Source: Lytechinus variegatus
Lineage: Eukaryota; Echinodermata; Echinoidea; Temnopleuroida; Toxopneustidae
Reading direction: 5' to 3'
Assembly: GCF_018143015.1 (NCBI RefSeq)
Contig: NC_054741.1
Coordinates: 65,756,697-65,820,696 of the forward strand
DNA length: 64,000 nt
The notes beneath the pieces are model-generated. The model was not told where the DNA came from, ran no database searches, and saw only the letters and a list, made by a program, of their open reading frames with translations. Each line of letters begins with the position of its first letter. Positions within the stretch are counted from its first letter, which is position 1. Positions 14,001 to 23,148 of the stretch are shown piece by piece. The position numbers and the translations under genes were made by a program.

Positions 14001-16472
14001 CTGTTGTTTGATGCTAGAGATCATCTCCTCTTGTGCTTTCTTGATACCTTCTGTTTCCTCCATGATGCTTTTATAATCATGTTTGACCTGTTCTAATCGC
14101 TGGCTAAGCTCAAGCGGTGAAGTCTGAGGATGAGCAACAAATCAAATTGCACATAAAAAGGTTAAATATACATGTACTTTCAATGTACATATCTAATGTA
14201 CATCTATTACCATTTCATAAAGGAAAAGTAAAAACAAGTACAGTGTAATTTGATTCAATTTTCACCCTAAAGCACTTCACACATTTCATCAATATTTTGA
14301 ATAGAAATAATTCCTATTAATATTACTCTCCTACAAATAATCCATATAAGAGAACCTGGTATAAAAACCAAACTGCATATCTGTAAAAAAATTATCATCT
14401 TAAAAATATACGATATCAGTTTTTCAAGAATTTGTAATAGAACATTGAGAATAGAGATCGGCCTAAAGTTAAGCTGATATCCACCCATAAAGCTCTGAGA
14501 CACCAAGGCTGACTTCCAGTTGTCCGGAATCTTACCCTCAGCAAGCTATAAGATTACATTTTACACAGCAGCTTAACAAAAGGTAAACAGTCAGAAGTTC
14601 ACCTACATGTAGCCCTGCTGATTTGTGTTTAGTAATGGTATTAAAAAAATGATGTCATGCTCAGTGATTAGCAAGAAAGAAAAGACAGCCTCCCTTTCTT
14701 TTGTTAAGATAATTTAGGAATCTTTATGGTTTGCAAATTCAGTTTCAGCATATTGAATGCAATTTATTCATGTGATTGATTTGACTTTGCCAACATAGTT
14801 CATAAGATTTTCCAATTTTCTGCCTACTTGTACATGTAATGGATGGTCAGGGTACAAATCTTATACAAATTTAATCATCTACTAGTGATACCTGATTCTT
14901 TTCTTGGGCTCCTTCTTGAAACTCATTCTCAAGCTTTCTGGACATGTACTCCACATCAGACTCTGCCTTCTGAAACTAAATATGAATAAATGATAAAATT
15001 AATCTTAACTTCCCTATTTGATTTGGTGTCTTGTTCAAATAATTTAGCATATTGTTTTAAGTAAGAGATGCATACATGGCAATAACTTAGTGTTTTTTCT
15101 GAAAAAATCCTTTCCCAGCAAAATTTATGTTTCTTTATACACTTAGGACTCCTGTCTATACCTGGATAACCAAAGAAATCAGTGGGCTTGCCACAACTAC
15201 CAGCCTGATGCCTTCACCTCTGGCTGTGGGACCGTCAAGACTGTAGGTTCACACTTCGCCGACTTCGCGTTCATGGCTTTTCATCGATTTGCATGTAAAA
15301 TAGTTTAAGTGCCTCGAGAGAGTCTTTCTTGTGGAGTCTTTGATATGAATTTAACTTGGCAACAGCTAGCTACATAACAGAGCACATCCATGACATTGTT
15401 TACTTATATAATGGGGTGTCCAAACTCTACGGACATTTCAGGCAAAATTAATTCACAAAATATTCACATTTTATACAAAAACAATTCAAATACTGGCCAC
15501 CAAATCGATGGCAAGATCATTAACTCTAAAATTATGACAAAAATGTGAAGAACCTATGTCAAGGGGTTTCGCGGGTATCACATTTTCAAAATGCTATTGA
15601 TTGAAAAATGTGCGCTGTGTTGAGAAAACATTTTGCTCAAACCCTGTGAACTTTAAATGGCTATCACAATGTTGAGTTATTGATTGGATTCTATGTTGTT
15701 CTAGTTTTAATATGCTGCATTACATTAAAAAAATTGTGTATTTTTTCATTAATTACAACTTAAAACATAAACCCATACCAAGTAATGGAGTGACATTTGA
15801 AATATTCACACACAGGCAGCGTAAAATGAACTTAAATTTTAAAATTTTCTCTTGATGTGATGTAAAATGATGACCTTCACTTCCAAAAGAAAATTTTACA
15901 AAACAAGCAAGTTTGCTGTTTGTACCTTGAAATTGAGTAAAAAAAAACAATATATGTAGTCCCATGACTCCCATGTATAGAATTTTTGTGTGGTTTGGAT
16001 TTAGTTTTATAAGGAGATAGGCATACATAAGAAAAAAAAATTGTGGCTAATTATATTATTAACGGTAATTGACTAATTATGTTCCCCTTTTGTATTTATG
16101 AAATCCCGTTTTGTTCCAGATTTGAAATAGAGCCAATATATAATTTTTTGGAAAATGTCCACTTTTGCTTGGAATTGCCCAGCTCCAATTCCAAACAGAC
16201 GGAATTAATTCCGTTCCCTTTCTCAAGTCAAGTTTCTGCCTGGCGCTGGCCTTACTCCGTGCCCCCGACCCCGAGCAAGCGCTAGGCGGGCGCGGGGTCG
16301 AGTCCCAACTTGTGAATTGTGCGAACTGGCAGTGCCGACAGTCACTGACCCACTGTACGGAATATAGCTCAACGACAGCTTAAACAAATACCAGTGAAAA
16401 AAATACCATAGCTTCAAGCTTGTCCACCATCCTCTCCATCTCTTGTGCTTGATCTCCTGTCTTTTCTGCCAT
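2044..16472 (-). CDS. SKA2: SKA2-like kinetochore protein with C-terminal winged-helix-like domain
   Basis: Minus-strand exons in coding order are 16472-16407, 14975-14892, 14123-13947, 11788-11657, 10968-10899, 9946-9828, 8456-8337, 4610-4534, 3804-3739, 2751-2680 and 2152-2044. All have GT/AG borders and matching phases, giving about 363 residues. SKA2 is a subunit of the SKA complex, which couples kinetochores to spindle microtubules. Residues 16-29 (VDKLEAMFQKAESD) match the start of vertebrate SKA2, and a coiled coil follows to about residue 105. Human SKA2, of about 120 residues, ends soon after that point. Here residues 110-187 form a Ser/Pro/Glu-rich linker. Residues 188-281 then resemble the SKA1 microtubule-binding winged helix: EEFTSVSDLIRGR and EDVNRVYSRLYDHF correspond to its first helices. 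The start ATG has a good context (AACATGG), and an in-frame TAG lies just upstream; a 5' UTR intron is possible. Confidence is high for exons 1-7, moderate for exon 8 and low for exons 9-11, a low-complexity tail. Confidence 0.75.
2935..3560. repeat. Dispersed repeat with GACCTTTGACC-like words
   Basis: This stretch, in the intron before the last three presumed SKA2 exons, has phrases such as GTGACCCCAAAATA and CACCTTTGACCTTGAT. They recur in the longer repeat at 50.7-51.5 kb. The opening GGCACAGATCCAGAAATTT resembles the ends of the GGATCC-type elements at 5198 and 19274. It is probably a decayed non-autonomous transposon. Nothing coding is visible. Confidence 0.4.
5198..5388. mobile_element. 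Short element with AGATCCAGGG-type inverted ends
   Basis: The left end GCAGATCCAGGGG is mirrored by CTCTGGATCTGCGCC at the right end. The interior includes GTGCCCCCC and TTCGTGCCC, typical of the same family as the larger element at 19274-21084. The element is about 190 bases, non-coding and inside a SKA2 intron. Confidence 0.45.
6686..6850. repeat. Cluster of AACTCTGGCAAA repeats in both orientations
   Basis: The word CTCTGGCAAA occurs directly several times, and once reversed as TTTGCCAGAG, within 165 bases. Related forms (CTATGGCAAA, GTCTGGCAAA) accompany it. The array can fold into several alternative hairpins. It lies in a SKA2 intron and ends beside a separate repeat that starts with GTTTCATCAGGCTGTTC. 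No function is evident. Confidence 0.5.
6956..7505. mobile_element. Fold-back element, TTAAAG...GTCCACCCC termini
   Basis: The left end reads TTTAAAGCTCAAGTCCACCCC and the right end reads GGGGTGGACTTGTCCTTTAAG, so the termini are inverted repeats. Inner matches (GGATGTAAAATAAGAAAG against CTTATTTTACATCTGATTT) extend the pairing to nearly the whole length. Related copies are at 19894-20399 and 38741-39338. It is a non-autonomous transposon in a SKA2 intron with no coding capacity. Confidence 0.7.
7895..8322. repeat. Dispersed repeat, about 430 bp, copy 1
   Basis: This segment matches, in inverted orientation, 33013-33443. Shared landmarks include AGCCTGGTTTTACAGACTTT, AACTACTGGCA and TTGGTGATCTTTAGTGTGA. 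Both copies begin or end with a TTAAAGAG-type sequence. The divergence suggests old insertions of one non-autonomous element. It lies just 3' of SKA2 exon 7. Confidence 0.65.
8954..9362. repeat. Near-perfect long palindrome, arms about 195 bp
   Basis: The left arm begins GGAAAAATAAATCTCTTCAT and the right arm ends with its near-exact complement at 9362. Arms stay highly similar through the whole length, for example GACGTCGAGGAATTTTTCGG against CCGAAAAATTCCTCGACGTC. The axis is near 9158. The arms are richer in CpG than surrounding DNA. It sits in the intron between SKA2 exons 6 and 7 and would extrude as a long hairpin. The high arm identity suggests a young fold-back transposon. Confidence 0.8.
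10046..10290. mobile_element. GCCCCCGC-ended dispersed element with DR1 motif, copy 1
   Basis: The ends TGCCCCCGCTTAATG and TCGTCTGCAGGGGCGC are shared, in inverted orientation, with 30102-30387. Both copies contain GACGGACGGACAGGGGC or its complement and the phrase TTTTGGTGTCATCTACCTAC. Each also has the nuclear-receptor-like word TGACCTTTGACC (10109-10120 here). It lies between SKA2 exons 5 and 6 and is non-coding. Confidence 0.65.
12392..12813. mobile_element. Inverted-repeat element with CAGACCTGCCAACC ends
   Basis: The left end CATATACAGACCTGCCAACC is mirrored by GGTTGGCATGTCTGCATATA at the right. The interior has A-rich runs and CCCCAAAAAGTCTAGGGG. It is a non-coding fold-back element in the intron between SKA2 exons 3 and 4. 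Confidence 0.6.
13514..13885. repeat. Nested palindromes within a SKA2 intron
   Basis: An outer inverted repeat pairs AGGCTCCACTACAATTCACT at 13514 with AGTGTAGTGGAGCCT ending at 13885. Inside it, 13548-13637 is a second, almost perfect palindrome with arms of about 38 bases, including CCAAAATGGCGAACGCGAAT on the left. The inner palindrome probably inserted into the outer element. No coding potential is seen. Confidence 0.75.
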
Positions 16473-17303
16473 GTTCTGTTGCTATAAAAACTGTAAATTC
16501 ATTCAACCTCTCATCCGATCCCCGACAGATTCGATGAATTTAATATGGTATCTTTGAGAATGATAAAAGGAACAGAAATGAAACAATAGCGTGGGCGCCG
16601 CGCCGGCTTACGTACACTAGTTTCAAGTTTATATTTTATATATTTCAATCTCCATAAAAACATACGGGCACACAAAAAGAAGATGTATCAAAAAAAAATT
16701 AAAGCTACAGGGGCGCTGTTCTGGGGCCAGGGGGGGGGGCACAGTGCCCTCGAGGCCTCGACTTTTTGAAGCATGCACGTATACAATTTTTTTACGCAAG
16801 AAAACGGCCCTTTGGAAGTTTGGCCTAGCTTATCTATCGAACGTATACTTCGGGATCGAGACCAAGGTGATATCTCCTTGATCAGACTGTGCTCTTTTCA
16901 CCTGCATGCATGAAGATTGAGGAGGACCCGTTTTAGGTGTTCCCTCACTTCCCTGGTGCCCTTTCTCGTATAAGTGCAAATTTCCAAAAAAAAAAAAAAA
17001 ATGCTCCCTCGCGAACGCGTTCTGTGCCCCTGCTTTCGCTACTTTTTTATTTTCTTTTTCTTTTGATCATATTAATGAAATTCATCCCTTTTAACCTCAA
17101 ATTAAGTCGATCCCTATATACTTTGATTAGCCTTTATTTACTTTAGACGAATGCACCTTTTCTTTTCTAGTTTGTTCAAAATGTTAATGTTCTGATGGCA
17201 TCCCTTTTCCTATTACATAATTCTAGAAATACACACTTCAAATTTCAAATTATAATTAACAGCATCATTAGTAAGAAACAATATTCTCATTTTATCTCAC
17301 GTG

Positions 17304-17893
17304 CTTTAAAGGAGAATGAAACCATTGGAACAAGATAGCTTGTGTGAAAACAGAAAAATCAAAGAAACAGATCAAAGAAAGTTTGAGAAAAATCGGACAA
17401 ATAATGAGAAAGTTATGAGCATTTGAATATTGCGATCACTATTGCTATGGAGATAGCAAATTGGCAGTGCAACAAAGATGTGTGATGTCACTTGTGAACA
17501 TATCGGCGTATTATAGTATATATTTCACTTGAATTCCCTCTTTTATCACATCTATCCATAGATCATGTGTTCTTTCTACATGAGGGCATGTAATACATAT
17601 TTTTTAAGAATACATCATGGATAAAGAGTCACTTTGTATCATCATAAGAAAAAGCAAAAAGAGACATTTTGAGGGTATTTTATAGTCCACCAAAGGGAAA
17701 GTTGTTCATCAGTGACATCACACATCCTTGTCGCATTGCCAATGGGAGGATCTCCATAGTGATTGCAATATTCAAATGCTCATAACGTTCTCATTATTTG
17801 TCCGATTTTTCTCAAACTTTCTTTATTCTTATTCTTTGATTTTTCTGTTTCTACACAAGCCTATTTGTTCCAAAGGTTTCATTCCCCTTTAAG
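17304..17893. mobile_element. Fold-back element, CTTTAAAGGAGAATGAAACC ends
   Basis: The left terminus CTTTAAAGGAGAATGAAACC is mirrored by GGTTTCATTCCCCTTTAAG at the right. Inner inverted matches such as GTGATGTCACTTGTGAACA and TTCATCAGTGACATCACACA extend the fold-back to most of the 590 bases. It is a non-autonomous DNA element in the SKA2-PRR11 spacer. Confidence 0.7.
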
Positions 17894-18562
17894 TTTCATG
17901 AGTCATGCGAGTGGGATAGATATAAGTCACTTTTTTTTCTTTGTTAAAATTTGCCCTTTCCCCTGTGCCTCCCCCAGTTTCCAGATCGCTCCACCTCCCT
18001 TGAAAAAAAAGAAATATAAAGTTGCAACAAAACGAGCAAATGAGGATTAAACAGTTGATATAATCTATTTTTATCAAAAAATCCTATCACTCTGGTTATA
18101 GTGGTGAGATCCCGAAATGTATGGGATGATGACTGTAAGGAATAAAGGTGCATTATGAAATGAATTAGCCACAGATCCGATGGAAATAGCACAACGATGC
18201 CAAAATGAAAAGGAAAAGATTGCAGAAATAAAAGGAAAGATTTTTAAATAATTGTCAAAACTAGGCCCTATATAGGGGATGATATTCAGCATTCAAAATT
18301 CGATACAAATTTTCATTATTTTTTTTAAATAATATGTTGACTTATGCGATAACCCTCCTTTAAAAATCATTTGTAAAGTTACGGCAAATATTTGCTGTCC
18401 TAGATAACGGCACTAATTCGATCAATGTCATATTATTGTACATTGTTCCGCTCCACAACCCCATGTACTGAGAGGATGTTTTGATTTGAATGAAACTCAT
18501 TTGAATCAACCATGATGCAACAGATCTGCATTAACGGTAAGAGGTTGCTCATGTAATCACTT

Positions 18563-18735
18563 CTGGGCGTTGTGGCGTGCGCCTGTAATCCAAGCTGTGG
18601 GGAAGTTACAAATTGATGCAGAGGTTCGAGGTTCGAGCCCTGGTCACGTCTTTCGGATGGTGACGTTAAAGGTCGGTCCAGACGTAAATAATCATATCTG
18701 ATTGATACACGTCTGACAAAATCAAATACACACAC
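18563..18735 (+). mobile_element. tRNA-derived SINE
   Basis: The head shows an A-box-like TGGCGTGCGCC and a B-box-like GGTTCGAGCCC about 50 bases downstream, as in polymerase III promoters of tRNA-derived SINEs. A tail region (GGATGGTGACGTTAAAGG, ACGTCTGACAAAATC) follows. The head does not fold into a complete tRNA acceptor stem, so a functional tRNA is unlikely. Confidence 0.55.
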
Positions 18736-18773
18736 TTCATATTCCTTTTCACAAATTTCACGCATAAACATTT

Positions 18774-19060
18774 GGGCCCGTGTATTCTGAAGTTGGGTTT
18801 AACTTAAACTCAGGTTTAAAGTTGTGGTTTATAGATAGCCAACTTTTATAAAAATCAATAACAGTATAGAGATATCATATTTCAGCTCATCTGGCTCTCA
18901 AATCATTCATAATTGCCTAGGAGGTAAAAATAGATGATTGTCTTCACCAGTAAACATAAGACACATACAACTTAATAAAAATGTTGACACTTTTGGCTTC
19001 CCATATTTAAGCACAGAGTTAGAATGGTCTAGTTAAACCTGACTTCAGAAAACGGGCCTT
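18774..19060. mobile_element. Fold-back element, GGCCCGTATTCTGAAGT family, copy 1
   Basis: The left end GGGCCCGTGTATTCTGAAGT and the right end CTGACTTCAGAAAACGGGCC are inverted repeats. The same family occurs at 30982-31289, sharing AACTTAAACTCAGGTTTAAA and AAGTTGTGGTTTA. It is non-coding. Confidence 0.7.
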
Positions 19061-19273
19061 GATGATTAAAAAAATACCGTTTCTTTTTTTAAATTGTGAT
19101 GGAGGTAATTGTATATGCCACCCCCTCGAGTATGGCGAGGGATATCCCCCCCGGAAGGATTTACGCCCGTCGTGATTGTCGTCCCCCGTTTTCTCTTCTC
19201 TCTATGCTCTTTGAAGATGTGACCATTTCATTTTTGTATGTATATAAGCATTAATAATTAGTTTACCATTAGC

Positions 19274-21084
19274 AGGGGCGATCCAGCCTTCGACAATAGG
19301 GGCCGGGCGGAATTTTGTTTCAGTCCCCGGTTACAGCCATATTTTCCCCGATCGGCCGGTTGTATGTGATTTTTGTTTGTTTCTTTGAAGGGGTAGTCCT
19401 AATAGTCACGTCTTAGCATTAAACGATGCGAGCGCGAAGCGCGAGCCAATTTTGTGTGTGGAAATTATATATATTTTTCCTCAATGTGAACATTCTGGGC
19501 AATGTTTTTATCCTGAAAAGATGTCTATGCAACTAAATGATATACTACGAACGGGAAGCGCGAGCAGAAATGAACTGATGGAAAAGGTATGTTAAAGACT
19601 ACTCGTAGTTAGCCATGAAGACGTTACATATTACAACAATCAAATAATGCTAGCGCGAAGCGCGAGCTGATTTTTTTAACATGTTCACCTAAAGGAATGA
19701 AAGAAATGGAAATTCTAAGCACTTTTGATAACTTTAACAGAATAGGTATAACTAATTAAACCACTGATGCGGAAAATTTCGAGATTTAGTCCTACTGAAC
19801 GACACTATATTCATGTTTTGTAAATCAAGAAAAGGATTAGTAATTTGGAATCTTATAATGCGAGCGCACTGAGCGCGAGAAGAACTAGCATAGTGCTGAA
19901 AATTTCATCAAAATCGGATGTAAACTAAGAAAGTCATGACATTTTAAAGTTTCGCTTGTTTTTATACAAAACAGTGCATATGCACAATTAGGAGAGTAAG
20001 ACGATGATGTCCACCACTCACTATTTCTTTTGTTTTTTATTGTTTGAATTATACAATATTTCTTTTTTTTAAAATAGATTTGACAATAAGGACCAACTTG
20101 ACTGAACCATATAATATTAGACAATGCAAATTGCACATGTTCATGGAGAAATTAATCGTTGTATCACTTGACAATGAGGAGAAATTACAATATTTCATAT
20201 AATAAATATATTATATCATATAGTCTCCTCATTTGCATACCAGCCAGGATGTGCATATAACTGTTTTGGGAAATTAAGCGAAGCTTTAGAATGTTATAAC
20301 TTATTTTACATCTGATTTTGATGAAATTTTCAATGTTATGCTTGTTAGATTTTTCTTTTTATTCAAATCAACTTTTTGTTGGAGTGAATTTCTCCTTAAC
20401 CAATTGATTCAAGCGCGAAGCATGCATGAGTGTAAAAATTCGAAATGTAAAATTAGACCTATATAAAAATGGGCCACTCTATTCATGTTTTGTAAATCAT
20501 GAAAAGGATGAGTAATAGGGGATCTTCCAACATCAGCAAAAAGCGCGAACAAATTTTTGATATTGTGATCTGAAACTGGATGGTTTAAATATAGGCCTAG
20601 CTATATATAGCTGATACGTTTTGACAATCAGACATGTAAAGGGATACTTGTAAACTTTATGGAATACACAAAATATTAGGTACCTGATGAATACAAAATC
20701 GTAAATATTCAGACCATAAACTGACATTTTTTACAGAGCACTTTTTAAAAATAAATTTGTAAATCACACAAAATATTGAAAGTTCGATTTCCGAGGTGAA
20801 ATATGTTATGTATAGCGACTTCCAAACTGGATATTCAAGCTCCATATATTGAACAAGATATCAGTAAATCACCTAAAAGGCAATGCGAGCGCGAAGCGCG
20901 AGCGAAAATTTTATACAGTGGCATGAAAGATTCGTTTTATTTTCAAATTCTTCTCCTCACTCTTATTTTAGGCACTCGTCTTTCTTCCTCTTCGTTTTTC
21001 TCCTCTCTTCCCACCTTTTTTTTTGCTCCGCCAATTAAAAGGGGTCCCAGGCCCCTCGGATCCACCTGGATCCGCCTATGATTA
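19274..21084. mobile_element. Composite element with repeated GCGAGCGCGAAGCGCGAGC motif
   Basis: The ends GGGGCGATCCAGCC and GGATCCACCTGGATCCGCC are loosely inverted. Internally the near-palindrome GCGAGCGCGAAGCGCGAGC, or a decayed form, recurs about seven times (near 19428, 19549, 19651, 19860, 20411, 20537 and 20884). A fold-back element of another family is nested at 19894-20399. No transposase frame is visible, so this looks like a non-autonomous element with internal motif arrays. Confidence 0.6.
19894..20399. mobile_element. Nested fold-back element (6956/38741 family)
   Basis: Landmarks AAAATCGGATGTAAACTAAG, GACAATAAGGACCAACTTGA and GTGATGAAATTTT-like sequence on the far arm match the elements at 6956-7505 and 38741-39338. 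It interrupts the GCGAGCGCG element, so it inserted later. Confidence 0.6.
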
Positions 21085-21227
21085 GGCGTCCGGGAAATTG
21101 CTATACCATCATTTTACGCACATATCTTTAGGCCCCTTTATAGGCCTAAATATAAAGTTGAAAGCCTATAATGGATTTTCGCACATATCGCCTTATTATT
21201 TGTCATGCCTACGAGTGCAAGTTTAAT

Positions 21228-21620
21228 TCCGGGGGGGGGGGGGGGGATTCAAATATATTGCTGCCGCGCGTGCACTCGTTAAGGGTATAAAAAAAAACGA
21301 TTTTCAAAAAAGGGGGCAGATTTGAAAAACTTTTCAATGAATTACAGGATCAAACGTATTTAGGGTATGTTTTTTCCAAAGCTTCCAAAGCTTTTTTTTT
21401 TAAGACTAACCAAATGTATTTAGGGTATTTTTCCCAAAGCTTTTTCCCCGAGGTTCTGGCGACAACTTGTTTAGGGGCAAAAATGTGTAAATAAAGCCCG
21501 CGAAAACTTGTTTAGGGGGTTATTTTGCACACAGAGAAAAACTCGTCGGTTTTGGGGGTGTTTGGAAATAATTTGGCCACGCGTGTTTACAGCAATACAT
21601 TTGACTGCCACCCCCCCCCC
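21228..21620. repeat. G/C-tract bounded repeat with ATTTAGGGTA words
   Basis: The stretch starts with a run of 16 G (21231-21246) and ends with a C run near 21610. Internal words recur: GTATTTAGGGTATTTT, CCAAAGCTT and ACTTGTTTAGGGG. It has the look of a short decayed element. Nothing coding is seen. Confidence 0.45.
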
Positions 21621-21760
21621 CGTTTAATTAAAGCCTCTCTTTACTTTTTGATAAATCCCCTTAAATAAATATAAATGGGCATGCCATTATTCCAGATTCC
21701 ATTACTAGATCATACAAATGCAGACATTTCTGTGCATGTGGGTGTGGTTACTGATTTTTA

Positions 21761-21875
21761 AAGTCCGCTGTTTCGCAAGTGTAGAGATTTTCATTGGTCA
21801 ATTGCATTTGACGTCATTTTTGATCAGCTGAGAGAGCGGTCATTACAAACGCAGACGATGAAAGCTTGATTGACG
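21761..21875 (+). promoter_or_regulatory. Probable PRR11 promoter and 5' UTR exon with CCAAT and CRE boxes
   Basis: An inverted CCAAT box (ATTGG, 21793-21797) lies 12 bases before a perfect CRE, TGACGTCA (21809-21816). A good splice donor, GACG|GTAAGG, sits at 21875/21876, and the next acceptor in phase with PRR11 is at 23148. I infer a non-coding first exon ending at 21875. A second CCAAT word is at 22062-22066. In human, the PRR11-SKA2 bidirectional promoter depends on NF-Y, which binds CCAAT. The transcription start itself cannot be read from sequence. Confidence 0.45.
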
Positions 21876-23148
21876 GTAAGGAATTTTCTCACATGACAGT
21901 TTTTACATAATTAATATGAATACTTTTTATGATATTGCATCTGGAAGTATATATTTAGGGACATTTCTCACTGTTTTTTTGCTGTCGTATCACTCTGATT
22001 AGCCTGAACTGAACTAGTACTCTCAGCTCAACTGCGCTCTGCCTCTTGCTGCCTCTGCACACCAATCATAATGATCCAAGCCCGAGGGCGAGGCAGTCAG
22101 GGCACGGAGCTCCCCGTGCGATGGAGCTCCCTAATTTATTTATTTATGCTACGCGAACGCGGTGACAATGGCAGTGAATGAGTGCAGAGTGGCAATGCCG
22201 TCAGCTCGGTGCAGCAAGTATCAAAAGCATACATGTATTGTAGGTCCTTCCTTGGTAATAATGGTAGCATCTAGAAAAGACTAGAAATTTTAGAATCTAT
22301 TCTCAACTCTTGATTCTAATTGACAAAGTCATAGGATCATGTAGATCATTAATTTAAATAGCAAAACTTAAAATTATCCTTATTTCATGAAACAAGTTTG
22401 CTTTTTTTGATAATTCTTTGGGCCTTTTTGGCCAGCATCCACAAAAACCAAGTTTTCCATTTATTTGTACGACAATACACCAGACGGTGGACTGTACTGT
22501 TTCCAGATCAAACTCAAAGAAGAAGAAGATTTAGGCCTAATTTAGGCACTCAATTTTTATTTTGATGGGGATGTGGCTCACTCACGAAACTCTGAAATGG
22601 GGGTCTAACTAAGCGTAAGGTCAGAACTGACTACAAGAGTGAAATGCAGGATCTTGGGAACTAAAAATATACCGGGCGGTGTGAAAAATGGTCTAAAGAA
22701 CAGGATCACGGTATATGATGTATGCTGTACGTGCTTGCGCTGGACAATATAGATGTTACGTAATGAGGTTTTGTGAGCAGCCTGAAGTCTGAAAAAGGGG
22801 GTCATTGAAGCGGCACATCCCCATACCACCAATTTATGTGAGTCCCCCCTCCCCCAGTAGCCGGCCCCATATTACATGTGCCAATTTTTTTTATTTGACT
22901 TTTTTGTTGGAAATTCAGTGAATATTGTGTAGTCATCAATGTACACCCAGTAGTGTAATCAAGAGCCTAATTGTACATTATTATAAGTTTAAATTATATA
23001 TAAAAAAAAAAATTTCTTGATTTTTTTAAAAATCAATACAAGAATTAAAAACACCCTAGTTGTTTTCTTACAATCCTGCTTTTATACCATTTTACATTGA
23101 CTTGCACCTGCCATCTTACCCCTTTTATAATTACTCCTTTTTGTGCAG
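21876..23148 (+). other. Putative PRR11 5' UTR intron
   Basis: This stretch runs from the GTAAGG donor to the acceptor TTTTTGTGCAG just before the first PRR11 ATG. It contains an inverted-repeat segment around 22560-22855 (GATGGGGATGTGGC against GCACATCCCCATACC) and a poly-A/T patch near 23000. No coding sequence is evident. Confidence 0.4.

Larger units (their letters stand above)
16473..21760. other. SKA2-PRR11 spacer, largely repeat-derived
   Basis: This interval separates the SKA2 start ATG from the likely PRR11 first exon. Apart from possible SKA2 5' UTR sequence near 16473-16900, nearly everything recognisable is repetitive: a G-rich degenerate element (about 16700-17030), a fold-back element, a SINE, a second fold-back, a composite 1.8 kb element and another G-rich repeat. 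No open frame shows codon structure or splice signals typical of the neighbouring genes. Confidence 0.6.
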
